Source: Flavobacterium sp. AG291 (GTDB lineage Bacteria; Bacteroidota; Bacteroidia; Flavobacteriales; Flavobacteriaceae). From it: DNA of 64,000 bases. Each line of letters begins with the position of its first letter. Position 1 is the first letter of the stretch. Positions 18,553-25,782 of this stretch are shown here, piece after piece. Location: contig NZ_QQAR01000003.1 of assembly GCF_003350375.1 (NCBI RefSeq), positions 124,001 to 188,000 on the forward strand, in the 5' to 3' direction. The notes under the pieces are model-generated. The model was given only the letters and a program-made list of their open reading frames with translations. It did no database searches and was not told where the DNA came from. The position numbers and the translations under genes are program-made.

Positions 18553-19776
18553 ATGAAAAACATTTTTACGTTATTAATTATCCTTATTGGTTTTAGTGCA
18601 ATGGCACAGGATCCTATCATTAAGAAGACCACTACCGATAATGACCTTAAACTATCTGCGCTTCCATATTATAATTATGGAAAAGGAGTGGGGCTTACCT
18701 CACCGGATAGTATCTTTCAGTTCAACATCCGTTTCAGGATGCAGAACCGTGCTACGTATATACAAAATGAAGATGAAGATGGAGCAATTTCAGCAGAGAT
18801 ACGTCGTTTAAGGCTACGTTTTGATGGTTACGTAGGTAACCCTAAATTCATTTATGCGATCCAGTTATCTTTTGCTCCGGGCGATGTAGGGCCGGCACAG
18901 GATGGAGAAAATATTAATATAATTCGTGATGCGATTGTGTTTTATAGGCCTAACAAACACTGGAGTTTTGGTTTCGGACAGACGAAACTTCCGGGTAACC
19001 GCCAGCGTGTAAACTCATCGGGTGGTCTTGAGCTTACTGACAGAAGTATTAATAATGCAAGATTTACCATAGACAGGGACTTTGGTTTCCAAGTGCACAA
19101 TCAGCGTGAGGAAATGGATAAATTTTCTTATGCAGCAAGGGGGGCAATAACCACCGGTGAAGGAAGAAACTCAACAGACAAACCGGATAACGGACTTGCC
19201 TATACAGGTAAATTAGAATTATATCCGTTAGGAGCTTTTACTAAAGATGGTGCTTTCTTTGAAGGGGATATCAAGAGAGAACCTAAGCCTAAATTCATGG
19301 TTTCGGGCGCGTATCAGTACAATGACCTTGCAAGAAGAACAGGCGGACAGCTTGGCTTGGATCTTTTTGAAAAAAGAGATATGCAGACATTACTTTTAGA
19401 CGGTATGTTTAAATACAACGGATGGGCTTTTATGACAGCTTATATGCAACGTATGGCCAATGACCCAATTACGGTGAATCCTGATGATGCAACTGATACT
19501 CGTTTCATTTATACAGGTCATGGTTATGACTATGAGCTAAGTTACGTTTTCCCTTCCCACTACCAGATTATTGGTCGTTTTTCAACACAAAAGGCACATA
19601 AAGATATCGCTGCCATAGCTCCGGACGCTAATCAGTATACAATAGGTCTTACCAAATATGTATGGGAGCACGCTTTTAAAGCGCAGCTGGAGTTTACCTA
19701 TGATGAACTAAACTATTTTGATAATTCTTCAAAACATAATTTCTACGTACGTTTCCAGGTAGAAATAGGTATATAG
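18553..19776 (+). CDS. Phosphate-selective porin O/P family outer-membrane protein
   Basis: A 407-residue outer-membrane beta-barrel of the OprO/OprP family. The signal peptide is MKNIFTLLIILIGFSAMAQ. The mature part contains family phrases such as IRRLRLRFDGYVGNPKFIYAIQ, the WSFGFGQTKLPGNRQR loop and a C-terminal strand ending VRFQVEIGI. It probably admits phosphate or other small anions through the outer membrane. Flavobacterial members are often anion-unspecific, so the substrate is inferred from the family only. It is a single gene with its own promoter and terminator. A Pit phosphate transporter occurs in this window but is 40 kb away. Confidence 0.85.
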   Translation: MKNIFTLLIILIGFSAMAQDPIIKKTTTDNDLKLSALPYYNYGKGVGLTSPDSIFQFNIRFRMQNRATYIQNEDEDGAISAEIRRLRLRFDGYVGNPKFIYAIQLSFAPGDVGPAQDGENINIIRDAIVFYRPNKHWSFGFGQTKLPGNRQRVNSSGGLELTDRSINNARFTIDRDFGFQVHNQREEMDKFSYAARGAITTGEGRNSTDKPDNGLAYTGKLELYPLGAFTKDGAFFEGDIKREPKPKFMVSGAYQYNDLARRTGGQLGLDLFEKRDMQTLLLDGMFKYNGWAFMTAYMQRMANDPITVNPDDATDTRFIYTGHGYDYELSYVFPSHYQIIGRFSTQKAHKDIAAIAPDANQYTIGLTKYVWEHAFKAQLEFTYDELNYFDNSSKHNFYVRFQVEIGI

Positions 19777-19795
19777 TATTTGATATATAGTATAA

Positions 19796-19827
19796 TAAAA
19801 CCGTCCCGCATTGCGGGACGGTTTTGT
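19796..19827 (+). terminator. Intrinsic terminator of the porin gene
   Basis: CCGTCCCGC / GCGGGACGG with a three-base ATT loop (19801-19821), followed by TTTTGTT. Confidence 0.85.
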
Positions 19828-19833
19828 TATGTA

Positions 19834-19855
19834 AAATACCCATTGACGGGTATTT
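19834..19855. other. Small hairpin upstream of the 19892 gene
   Basis: Perfect 8-base inverted repeat AAATACCC / GGGTATTT with a six-base loop, about 37 bases before the next start codon. It may be a 5'-leader structure or an operator. Nothing in the sequence decides between them. Confidence 0.35.
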
Positions 19856-19891
19856 AGACATTGAGTTAACTTGTCTATTTTAGCATTTTAA

Positions 19892-20365
19892 ATGCGGATT
19901 ATGATAAGATATGTTTTTATAGTATTCTTTTTGCTATTAACCGGATTAGGGTACTCTCAAGCCAACTCCTTAATTGGTAATTGGAAAGCTGTTGCTATTA
20001 ATAATGGAGAAGTCTATTATGATTTCAAAAAAGATTCTATTTCAATTTTATCTGATGATTTAAAGGAAATGTATGATGATGAATCAAAAGTTGATGTTTT
20101 AAAACAACTTATGAAAAGATTGTATGGTAATGCAAATTTTGAATTTAAGAAGGACGTTTTAAAGATGGAATTTCAATCAGGAATGATAATAGAGTCAAAA
20201 TATAACAATGACGTAAAACGTGATGTCATTGTTATACAAGATAAAAATAGCCTGAATGAAATTGTTGATGAGGAAATGCAATACAAATTATTTGATAACA
20301 GACTCCATCTAAGTTTTAATTTTGAAGAAACTCCGTGTTTATTTATTCTTGAAAAAGTAAAGTGA
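19892..20365 (+). CDS. Secreted hypothetical protein, lipocalin-like
   Basis: A 157-residue protein with a signal peptide (MRIMIRYVFIVFFLLLTGLGYSQ), probably cleaved before ANSLIGNW. The LIGNWK start of the mature chain and alternating beta strands resemble bacterial lipocalin-like domains, but I cannot assign a family firmly. There is no lipobox, so it is probably periplasmic. It stands alone between two terminators. Confidence 0.6.
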   Translation: MRIMIRYVFIVFFLLLTGLGYSQANSLIGNWKAVAINNGEVYYDFKKDSISILSDDLKEMYDDESKVDVLKQLMKRLYGNANFEFKKDVLKMEFQSGMIIESKYNNDVKRDVIVIQDKNSLNEIVDEEMQYKLFDNRLHLSFNFEETPCLFILEKVK

Positions 20366-20382
20366 GTTAATATTCAAGTTAC

Positions 20383-20410
20383 AAAATCCTGCTTCGGCAG
20401 GATTTTTTGT
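20383..20410 (+). terminator. Intrinsic terminator after the 19892 gene
   Basis: AAAATCCTGC / GCAGGATTTTTT with a TTCG tetraloop. Confidence 0.85.
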
Positions 20411-20471
20411 TAATAAGGCGGTATAGAGTAGTTGCGATGAAAAATATCCACTTATATCGTTTTAATTTTAA

Positions 20472-20479
20472 TAAATTTG
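20472..20479 (+). promoter_or_regulatory. Promoter -7 element for the class V aminotransferase
   Basis: TAAATTTG matches TAnnTTTG, 23 bases ahead of the ATG at 20503. Confidence 0.45.
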
Positions 20480-20502
20480 CAATGTTTAATAGTTAATTCA
20501 AT

Positions 20503-21999
20503 ATGTTACAGACAGCCGAAAATACCCTTACGGGAACATTAGAGCAATATTTCCAGAAATTCAGGAATAATATTGTAGGTATAGGGCAGGAATTCGTTTC
20601 GCCATTTGGCAAAAAAGAAATCGTTTATACCGACTGGACTGCCAGCGGAAGGCTGTATCGCCCTATTGAAGAAAAACTATTGAACGACTTTGGTCCGTTC
20701 GTGGCTAATACCCATACTGAAACTACTGTTTCAGGTACGGCTATGACCAATGCGTACCACGAGGCACGCCACATCATTAAGCACCACGTTAACGCGAGTG
20801 AAGACGATGTGCTTATTACCGATGGTAGTGGTATGACAGGTGTGGTAAATAAATTCCAGAGAATATTAGGGCTTAAAGTACCTGAGAATCTGAAAGCATT
20901 TACTAATGTTCCTGAAGAGAAAAAGCCCGTGGTTTTCGTTTCTCACATGGAGCACCACTCTAACCAGACTTCATGGCTGGAGACTATTGCTAAAGTTGTG
21001 CTTATCCCTGCTTGTCCTGAAGGGCTTATTTGTCTTGACAGTTTTAAACAATTGCTTGAAGAGCACAAAGATCATACATTAAAGATAGCGTCGGTAACGG
21101 CTTGTTCTAACGTAACAGGGATTAAAACACCTTATCACGAAATTGCTAAACTGGTACACCAGTACAATGGTGTGTGTTTTGTAGACTTTGCCTGTTCAGC
21201 ACCTTACGTTAAAATTGATATGCACCCTGCTGACAGCGAAGCTTACCTTGATGCTATATTCTTTTCTCCGCACAAATTCCTTGGCGGCCCTGGTACATCA
21301 GGGGTGCTGATATTCAACAAAAAGCTATACAAAAACATGGTGCCTGATCATCCGGGTGGAGGGACAGTAAGCTGGACTAACCCTTGGGGTGAGCACAAAT
21401 ACCTTGATAATATTGAGGAGCGTGAAGATGGTGGTACGCCGGGCTTCCTTCAGGTTATAAAAACAGCTTTGGCTGTTAAGCTTAAAGAGCAGATGGGAGT
21501 TGATAATATCCTTAAGAGAGAAGAGGAGATCGTTGATTACGTTTTCGATTATCTTGGTAACATTCCTAATCTTAATATTCTTGCGCCTCAGCATAAAAAC
21601 AGGCTGGGTGTAATTTCGTTCTATATCGACGGACTACACTTTAATCTGGGTGTAAAATTGCTTAACGATCGTTTTGGTATACAAACACGTGGCGGATGCA
21701 GTTGCGCAGGTACTTACGGACATTACCTGCTTCACGTAGACCAGGAGCAGTCAAATTATCTTACGGAGAAAATCACTTCGGGTGATCTGATACAAAAACC
21801 GGGATGGATAAGGATGTCTATCCACCCAACAACTACCAATGCCGAGATACAATACGTTTGTGAAAGCATTAAGGCTGTTGCCGAGAATTTTGGTGAGTGG
21901 TCTAAGGATTACAATTACAACAGGTCAAGCAATGAATTTAGCCATATTAACGCTTCTAATTCTGAAAACGACAGGATAAAAGAGTGGTTTACGCTTTAG
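20503..21999 (+). CDS. Class V aminotransferase-fold PLP enzyme (cysteine desulfurase-like)
   Basis: A 498-residue cytoplasmic PLP-dependent enzyme. The PLP lysine is Lys258 in FFSPHKFLGGPGTSG. Asp228 in VCFVDFACSAPY contacts the PLP ring, and an SH-ME-HH motif precedes it. A GGCSCAGTYGHYLLH segment near residue 400 carries cysteines in the region where cysteine desulfurases have their catalytic loop. At 498 residues it is longer than IscS or SufS (about 400). Substrate unknown: a desulfurase, selenocysteine lyase or kynureninase-like activity are all possible. It is a single gene with its own promoter. Confidence 0.8.
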   Translation: MLQTAENTLTGTLEQYFQKFRNNIVGIGQEFVSPFGKKEIVYTDWTASGRLYRPIEEKLLNDFGPFVANTHTETTVSGTAMTNAYHEARHIIKHHVNASEDDVLITDGSGMTGVVNKFQRILGLKVPENLKAFTNVPEEKKPVVFVSHMEHHSNQTSWLETIAKVVLIPACPEGLICLDSFKQLLEEHKDHTLKIASVTACSNVTGIKTPYHEIAKLVHQYNGVCFVDFACSAPYVKIDMHPADSEAYLDAIFFSPHKFLGGPGTSGVLIFNKKLYKNMVPDHPGGGTVSWTNPWGEHKYLDNIEEREDGGTPGFLQVIKTALAVKLKEQMGVDNILKREEEIVDYVFDYLGNIPNLNILAPQHKNRLGVISFYIDGLHFNLGVKLLNDRFGIQTRGGCSCAGTYGHYLLHVDQEQSNYLTEKITSGDLIQKPGWIRMSIHPTTTNAEIQYVCESIKAVAENFGEWSKDYNYNRSSNEFSHINASNSENDRIKEWFTL

Positions 22000-22023
22000 T
22001 AGTTTTAAAGGATATTCTGAATT

Positions 22024-22170
22024 TAGTCCCGGAGGGACGTCATATTTATAGAAAAATTTTATTCCGATGATAAAGAGCTCCGGAGGAGCGGTATAAAAAT
22101 ATGCCGCTCCTCCGGAGCTCTTTTGTTAGGTTTTTTACTTTCTATAAATATATCGCTCCTCCGGAGCTAA
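22024..22170. repeat. Cluster of palindromic CTCCGGAG repeats
   Basis: A 20-base arm starting AAAGAGCTCCGGAGGAGC (from 22073) is repeated in inverted form from about 22103 to 22124 with a short AT loop, giving a very stable hairpin. A third partial copy (CGCTCCTCCGGAGCT, 22154-22168) and a flanking TTTATAGAAA / TTTCTATAAA pair make the whole stretch an imperfect palindrome of about 150 bases. It fills the gap between convergent genes. Confidence 0.75.
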
Positions 22171-22183
22171 TAAATTAAAGTGA

Positions 22184-23065
22184 TTAAGCCGGATCGTTTT
22201 TTCGGTGTTTAAAACGTTTGTGTGTCCACAGGTAATATTCAGGAGCTTCGAGTATCTGCTGCTCAAGCATCCTTAGAAATCCATCGGTAACTTTATAATC
22301 GGGAATTTCCTTTATGTTTTCAACAGCCACAAAAGCAGCGGAATAATGTCCTCTTGAAACCTTGCTCACTTTGGCGTAAGCCATATTCATATCCTGTTTT
22401 TTGGCAAGCATTTCACCTCCTGTAAAAACAGGAACTTCCATGCCAAAAAACATAGCCCAGTGCAGTGCTTTGCCAAGTTTAGGAGATTGATCGGCTACAA
22501 AGCCATAGATACCCTTTACTCCCTTGCGTTCGTTTTGGCGTATTACAGGAATTGTTTCTCTTGTTCCTATAAGCTCAGTATTGAATTTGCCACGAATTTT
22601 ACGGACAAGACTATCAAAATACTTGTTCTTTATTACTTTATATACACCATAGCCTTTGTAAGTGGTAAGGCGTCTGTTCATGATAATAAGCCATTCGTAG
22701 CTTGCATAATGTCCTAATAAAAGAATTATGCTTTTACCCTTAGCTTCAAGATCTTCGATTACCTCATAATTCTCAAAAACATAGCGTTTTTGCAACTCTT
22801 TATCGCTAATGGTAAGGGTTTTTGCCATCTCAAAGAAACTGTCGGTAAAATGGCTGTAAAACCTTTTCTCAATTGCTTTGAGCTCTTTGGGGCTTAAATG
22901 ACCCAGTGTAAGGCGAAGGTTTTCACGGACGGTTTTTTTACGATAGCCTATGATACGGTATATGATGAAACAAACGATATCCGAAAAAAAGTATAAAATC
23001 CTGAATGGTAATATAGAAATAAACCAGATGAATGGATATAGCAGTAAGTAGGCGAGAAGCTGCAT
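22184..23065 (-). CDS. Lipid A biosynthesis-type acyltransferase (LpxL/HtrB family)
   Basis: A 293-residue inner-membrane acyltransferase. An N-terminal hydrophobic segment (about 5-40) anchors it, and the catalytic HX4E motif is His119-Glu124 in LLLGHYASYEW. KKTVRENL and VADQSPK are further family landmarks. It probably adds a secondary acyl chain to lipid A precursors. In Bacteroidetes, related proteins may acylate other lipids, so substrate is inferred. It is a single gene with a consensus -7 element at 23079-23086. Confidence 0.88.
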   Translation of the reverse strand: MQLLAYLLLYPFIWFISILPFRILYFFSDIVCFIIYRIIGYRKKTVRENLRLTLGHLSPKELKAIEKRFYSHFTDSFFEMAKTLTISDKELQKRYVFENYEVIEDLEAKGKSIILLLGHYASYEWLIIMNRRLTTYKGYGVYKVIKNKYFDSLVRKIRGKFNTELIGTRETIPVIRQNERKGVKGIYGFVADQSPKLGKALHWAMFFGMEVPVFTGGEMLAKKQDMNMAYAKVSKVSRGHYSAAFVAVENIKEIPDYKVTDGFLRMLEQQILEAPEYYLWTHKRFKHRKNDPA

Positions 23066-23078
23066 TCTTATTTTTTTA

Positions 23079-23086
23079 CAAATATA
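23079..23086 (-). promoter_or_regulatory. Promoter -7 element for the acyltransferase gene
   Basis: TATATTTG on the minus strand, exact TAnnTTTG, 13 bases ahead of the ATG at 23065. The RNA leader would be very short. Confidence 0.5.
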
Positions 23087-23156
23087 CGATATAAGTTTGT
23101 TAAGGTGTTTCCTATAGAATCAGGATTGACTAAATTTACACATAAAACTTATACTT

Positions 23157-23786
23157 ATGAATTTGCCCCTTGTTCTTATCGCAATGATTGTGATAAACGC
23201 TATTGTGAGCTATAAAGGCTTTAATGATATCTCTTTTTTCAGAAAATATGAATTTCATATAGGAAGCATCAGGGCTGGAGAGCAGTACCGTATGTTTACA
23301 TCGGCTTTTCTGCATGCCGACTGGATGCACCTTGGTTTTAATATGCTTACGCTTTACTTTTTTGCTCCGGTGGTAATATACAATATTGGAACCCTGGGTT
23401 TTCTGCTGGTTTATTTTGCGAGCCTTATTTGTGGCAGTCTGCTTACACTGAGTTTTCATAAAAACGAACCTTCGTACCGAGCGATAGGTGCTTCAGGTGC
23501 TGTTATGGGAGTGTTATTTTCTTCAATACTAATCTATCCTGATATGCAGGTTAATTTTATGCCGGGTTATATTTTTGGTATAGTTTACCTGTTATTTACT
23601 ATTTATGGTATGAAAACAAGAGCGGGTAACATAGGCCACACTGCCCACTTTGGCGGTGCTATTGGCGGATTTATAATTACGCTTATTCGTATACCGGATA
23701 TTCTTTTTCATAACACCATGGTAGTGATTTTGTTAGCTGTTCCGGTAGTGATTATGTTGATCATGGCGAAAGCAGGAAAACTGTGA
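23157..23786 (+). CDS. Rhomboid family intramembrane serine protease
   Basis: A 209-residue polytopic membrane protein. The catalytic serine is Ser113 in the GASGAVMG motif, and the partner histidine is most likely His164 in HTAHFGGAIGG. The conserved loop HADWMHLGFNML (53-64) and the six-helix hydrophobic pattern fit the core rhomboid fold without extra domains. It cleaves transmembrane substrates within the inner membrane; the substrate is unknown. It starts 91 bases from the divergent acyltransferase gene. Confidence 0.9.
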   Translation: MNLPLVLIAMIVINAIVSYKGFNDISFFRKYEFHIGSIRAGEQYRMFTSAFLHADWMHLGFNMLTLYFFAPVVIYNIGTLGFLLVYFASLICGSLLTLSFHKNEPSYRAIGASGAVMGVLFSSILIYPDMQVNFMPGYIFGIVYLLFTIYGMKTRAGNIGHTAHFGGAIGGFIITLIRIPDILFHNTMVVILLAVPVVIMLIMAKAGKL

Positions 23787-23798
23787 TGTCACCAAAAC

Positions 23799-23813
23799 TG
23801 GCACGTAATTTGA
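23799..23813 (+). promoter_or_regulatory. Candidate sigma-54-type promoter for the SIMPL gene
   Basis: TGGCAC-N5-TTGA keeps the invariant -24 GG and the -12 G of sigma-54 promoters, although the -12 C is A. The predicted transcript start (about 23824) suits the ATG at 23843. No TAnnTTTG is seen here. Confidence 0.35.
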
Positions 23814-23842
23814 AAATCTAAAAGAAAAATAAATCAATCATT

Positions 23843-24532
23843 ATGAAAAGAATTGCATTAGTACTATTATTTGTTACGTCATTAGCGGGGGCTCAGGTAA
23901 CACAACAGAATCAACAACCGCTTATTAATGTTTCAGGAGAAGGAAAGATCATGGTAACGCCGGACAGAGCTGATATTACCGTAGGTGTGGAAAATGTTGG
24001 TGCAGATGCCAACGATGTCAAGAAAAAGAATGATGCCACTATTGATGCTGTGATTAAATACCTGAAAAGCATTAAGCTTCCTGCTGAAGATTATCAGACA
24101 CAAAGGGTAAACCTTTACAGGAATTACGATTACAACAAAAAGAAATACAGCTATACAGCTTCTCAAACCATTACCATACACCTAAAAGACCTTTCTAAAT
24201 ACGACAGTATGATGATGGGGCTTGTAGATGCCGGAGTAAACAATATTCAGGGGGTGGAGTTTAAAACTTCCAAACAGGCACAATATGAGTCGGAAGCCCG
24301 CGTTAAAGCTGTAGCGGCAGCCAAACAAAAAGCAGCTGATTATGCCGGAGCGCTGAATCAGAAAATAGGGAAGGCGGTTACTGTAACCGATAATACGCAA
24401 ACCTATTATCCAAGAATGATGGCAGCAATGAAATTTAACGATGCTGAAAGTGCAGATATGCCAAAAGAAACACTGGCTATAGGAGAGATAACCGTTACGG
24501 CTAACGTAAACATAAGTTTTGAGTTGAATTAA
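23843..24532 (+). CDS. SIMPL domain protein (DUF541, YggE-like)
   Basis: A 229-residue periplasmic protein with signal peptide MKRIALVLLFVTSLAGAQ. The SIMPL domain begins INVSGEGKIMVTPDRADITVGVE and continues with the characteristic repeated alpha-beta pattern (YKKKYSYTASQTITIHLKD) and a C-terminal GEITVTANVNISFEL. Family members form oligomeric shells and have been linked to stress tolerance, but the exact role is unknown. It lies about 56 bases downstream of the rhomboid gene but has its own possible sigma-54-type promoter. Confidence 0.85.
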   Translation: MKRIALVLLFVTSLAGAQVTQQNQQPLINVSGEGKIMVTPDRADITVGVENVGADANDVKKKNDATIDAVIKYLKSIKLPAEDYQTQRVNLYRNYDYNKKKYSYTASQTITIHLKDLSKYDSMMMGLVDAGVNNIQGVEFKTSKQAQYESEARVKAVAAAKQKAADYAGALNQKIGKAVTVTDNTQTYYPRMMAAMKFNDAESADMPKETLAIGEITVTANVNISFELN

Positions 24533-24551
24533 TCTTAGTATATTTAAATTG

Positions 24552-24584
24552 AAAAAGCCCGGTGCATTGCGCCGGGCTTTTGTT
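24552..24584. terminator. Intrinsic terminator between SIMPL and the phosphotransferase
   Basis: AAGCCCGG / CCGGGCTT hairpin with GC-rich stem, flanked by A and T runs. It serves two convergent genes. Confidence 0.85.
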
Positions 24585-24586
24585 GT

Positions 24587-25594
24587 TTAATCTGTTAAGG
24601 CTGTAAAGGGTTTATATTCAATCCATTTCCTGAGTATGTTTACACGTTCTTTTACAAAACGGTCAGTGTAGAAAGTATTGGACCAATCGTCAAAATTCTC
24701 ATGCTGAAAGCCAAAATAAAACATCCAGAATCCAAAACCAAACCATTTCATGTTGTTTATTTCAAGATCGCTTACGGGTCTGATTGTTTTGTAGGCATTA
24801 AGAAATATGCTAAAGCATCTGTCGGCATCTTCACGGGTTCTTTTTCCCAGCGAAACATCAAAAAAGTAATGGATATAAAAGGTGGTTATATCATAGATGA
24901 GATAGCCTTTTCCTGCAAAATCAAAATCAAAAAAAGTTAGTTTATCTCCAAAAAAATGAAAATTTTTAGGTAAAAAATCAAACTGGCAATAGCCTGTTGG
25001 TAATTTATCTAATGGTAGTTTTTCAAGTTCGGTTATTGCCTTATTTGCCAGTTCTGTTAACACGATATATTCTTCCGGCATATTTTTGAAAGCCGGTTTT
25101 ACTACAGCCAGAGGGTGTCTTAGTGTCGTGTCTATATTAAATTCAGCCCGGCTATAATCTAATTGTATTGTTGCTGATACATTATGAAACTTTGCCATTT
25201 CTGTCCCAAGAGTTTCCAGTTGGCTGTCGGTAAGATTATATTCCGGTTCGCCTTCGGCATAGGTAAAAAGCATACCAAAACGTTCTCCTTCTGCTGCGGT
25301 AAAAGGGGTAAGCATATTTCCTTTTGAGTCAGGGATGGTATGAGATACGCTTACATCACTTTCTTTTAGAAGGTTCAGCAGTTGAGCTTCGCCTTTTATT
25401 TCTTCTTCAGAGCGATGGCTGCTGCGATATATTTTGAAAATATACTTACTGTTTTCCGTTTCAACTACATAGGTGTCGCTTACATTATGTATGAGTAATT
25501 TGCAGGAAATAACCTTTAAATTATATTGAACGGCAATATGATCGCCAACGGCAGATGCTTTTAATACAGAGTATTGAGTAGGGAAGATATTCAT
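24587..25594 (-). CDS. Phosphotransferase enzyme family protein (APH/homoserine kinase-like)
   Basis: A 335-residue protein with the aminoglycoside-phosphotransferase fold. The catalytic loop region reads YCQFDFLPKNFHF and the metal-binding motif reads FFDFDFAGKGYLIYD. In the usual HGDxxxxN catalytic loop, the histidine position is Gln here and the glycine is Phe, while the Asp and Asn are kept. An N-terminal lobe with NSKYIFKIYR carries the ATP-binding lysine. Likely substrates are small alcohols or amino alcohols such as homoserine, choline or a sugar; resistance to antibiotics is not indicated. Single gene, convergent with SIMPL. Confidence 0.75.
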   Translation of the reverse strand: MNIFPTQYSVLKASAVGDHIAVQYNLKVISCKLLIHNVSDTYVVETENSKYIFKIYRSSHRSEEEIKGEAQLLNLLKESDVSVSHTIPDSKGNMLTPFTAAEGERFGMLFTYAEGEPEYNLTDSQLETLGTEMAKFHNVSATIQLDYSRAEFNIDTTLRHPLAVVKPAFKNMPEEYIVLTELANKAITELEKLPLDKLPTGYCQFDFLPKNFHFFGDKLTFFDFDFAGKGYLIYDITTFYIHYFFDVSLGKRTREDADRCFSIFLNAYKTIRPVSDLEINNMKWFGFGFWMFYFGFQHENFDDWSNTFYTDRFVKERVNILRKWIEYKPFTALTD

Positions 25595-25622
25595 AAATAG
25601 GCAGGTAAGATAAAAGGGGAAG

Positions 25623-25630
25623 CAAATATA
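25623..25630 (-). promoter_or_regulatory. Promoter -7 element for the phosphotransferase gene
   Basis: TATATTTG on the minus strand, exact TAnnTTTG match, 28 bases ahead of the ATG at 25594. Confidence 0.45.
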
Positions 25631-25641
25631 AAAACAAAAAA

Positions 25642-25672
25642 TTGTCTGTTATTTCATTTCAAAGTATATTTG
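25642..25672 (+). promoter_or_regulatory. Promoter for the riboswitch-CLC transcript
   Basis: TTG at 25642-25644 and TATATTTG at 25665-25672 with a 20-base spacer. The predicted transcription start, about 25679, falls directly before the riboswitch aptamer. Confidence 0.6.
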
Positions 25673-25680
25673 CAGCATAT

Positions 25681-25742
25681 ATGGCAATGATGTCTGCCTT
25701 GAACTGCTTACAAATCAATTTGAAGCTGATGACGTCTGTTAA
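25681..25742 (+). ncRNA. Fluoride riboswitch (crcB motif)
   Basis: The sequence follows the fluoride aptamer layout. P1 is GGCA (25683-25686) with TGCC (25695-25698), and the conserved AACTGC follows. A P3-type hairpin GCTT..AAGC is extended by CAAA/TTTG, then comes the signature GCTGATGACGTCT. The loop bases GATGTC (25689-25694) pair with GACGTC (25731-25736) to form the pseudoknot seen in the Thermotoga aptamer, with one wobble pair. It lies in the leader of a CLC gene with fluoride-type signatures, where fluoride would switch expression on. The expression platform is not clear; a small TGGC/GCCA hairpin follows at 25743-25754. Confidence 0.85.
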
Positions 25743-25782
25743 TGGCTAATGCCAGTATAGATGTATTTAATTAATTCAAGGT

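Noticed and set aside
23136-23459. Minus-strand open frame antisense to the rhomboid gene
   Set aside because: It is a shadow of the rhomboid reading frame, which carries clear catalytic motifs.
24587-25594. Antibiotic (aminoglycoside) resistance gene
   Set aside because: Only the general fold matches, the catalytic loop is altered and no resistance context is present.
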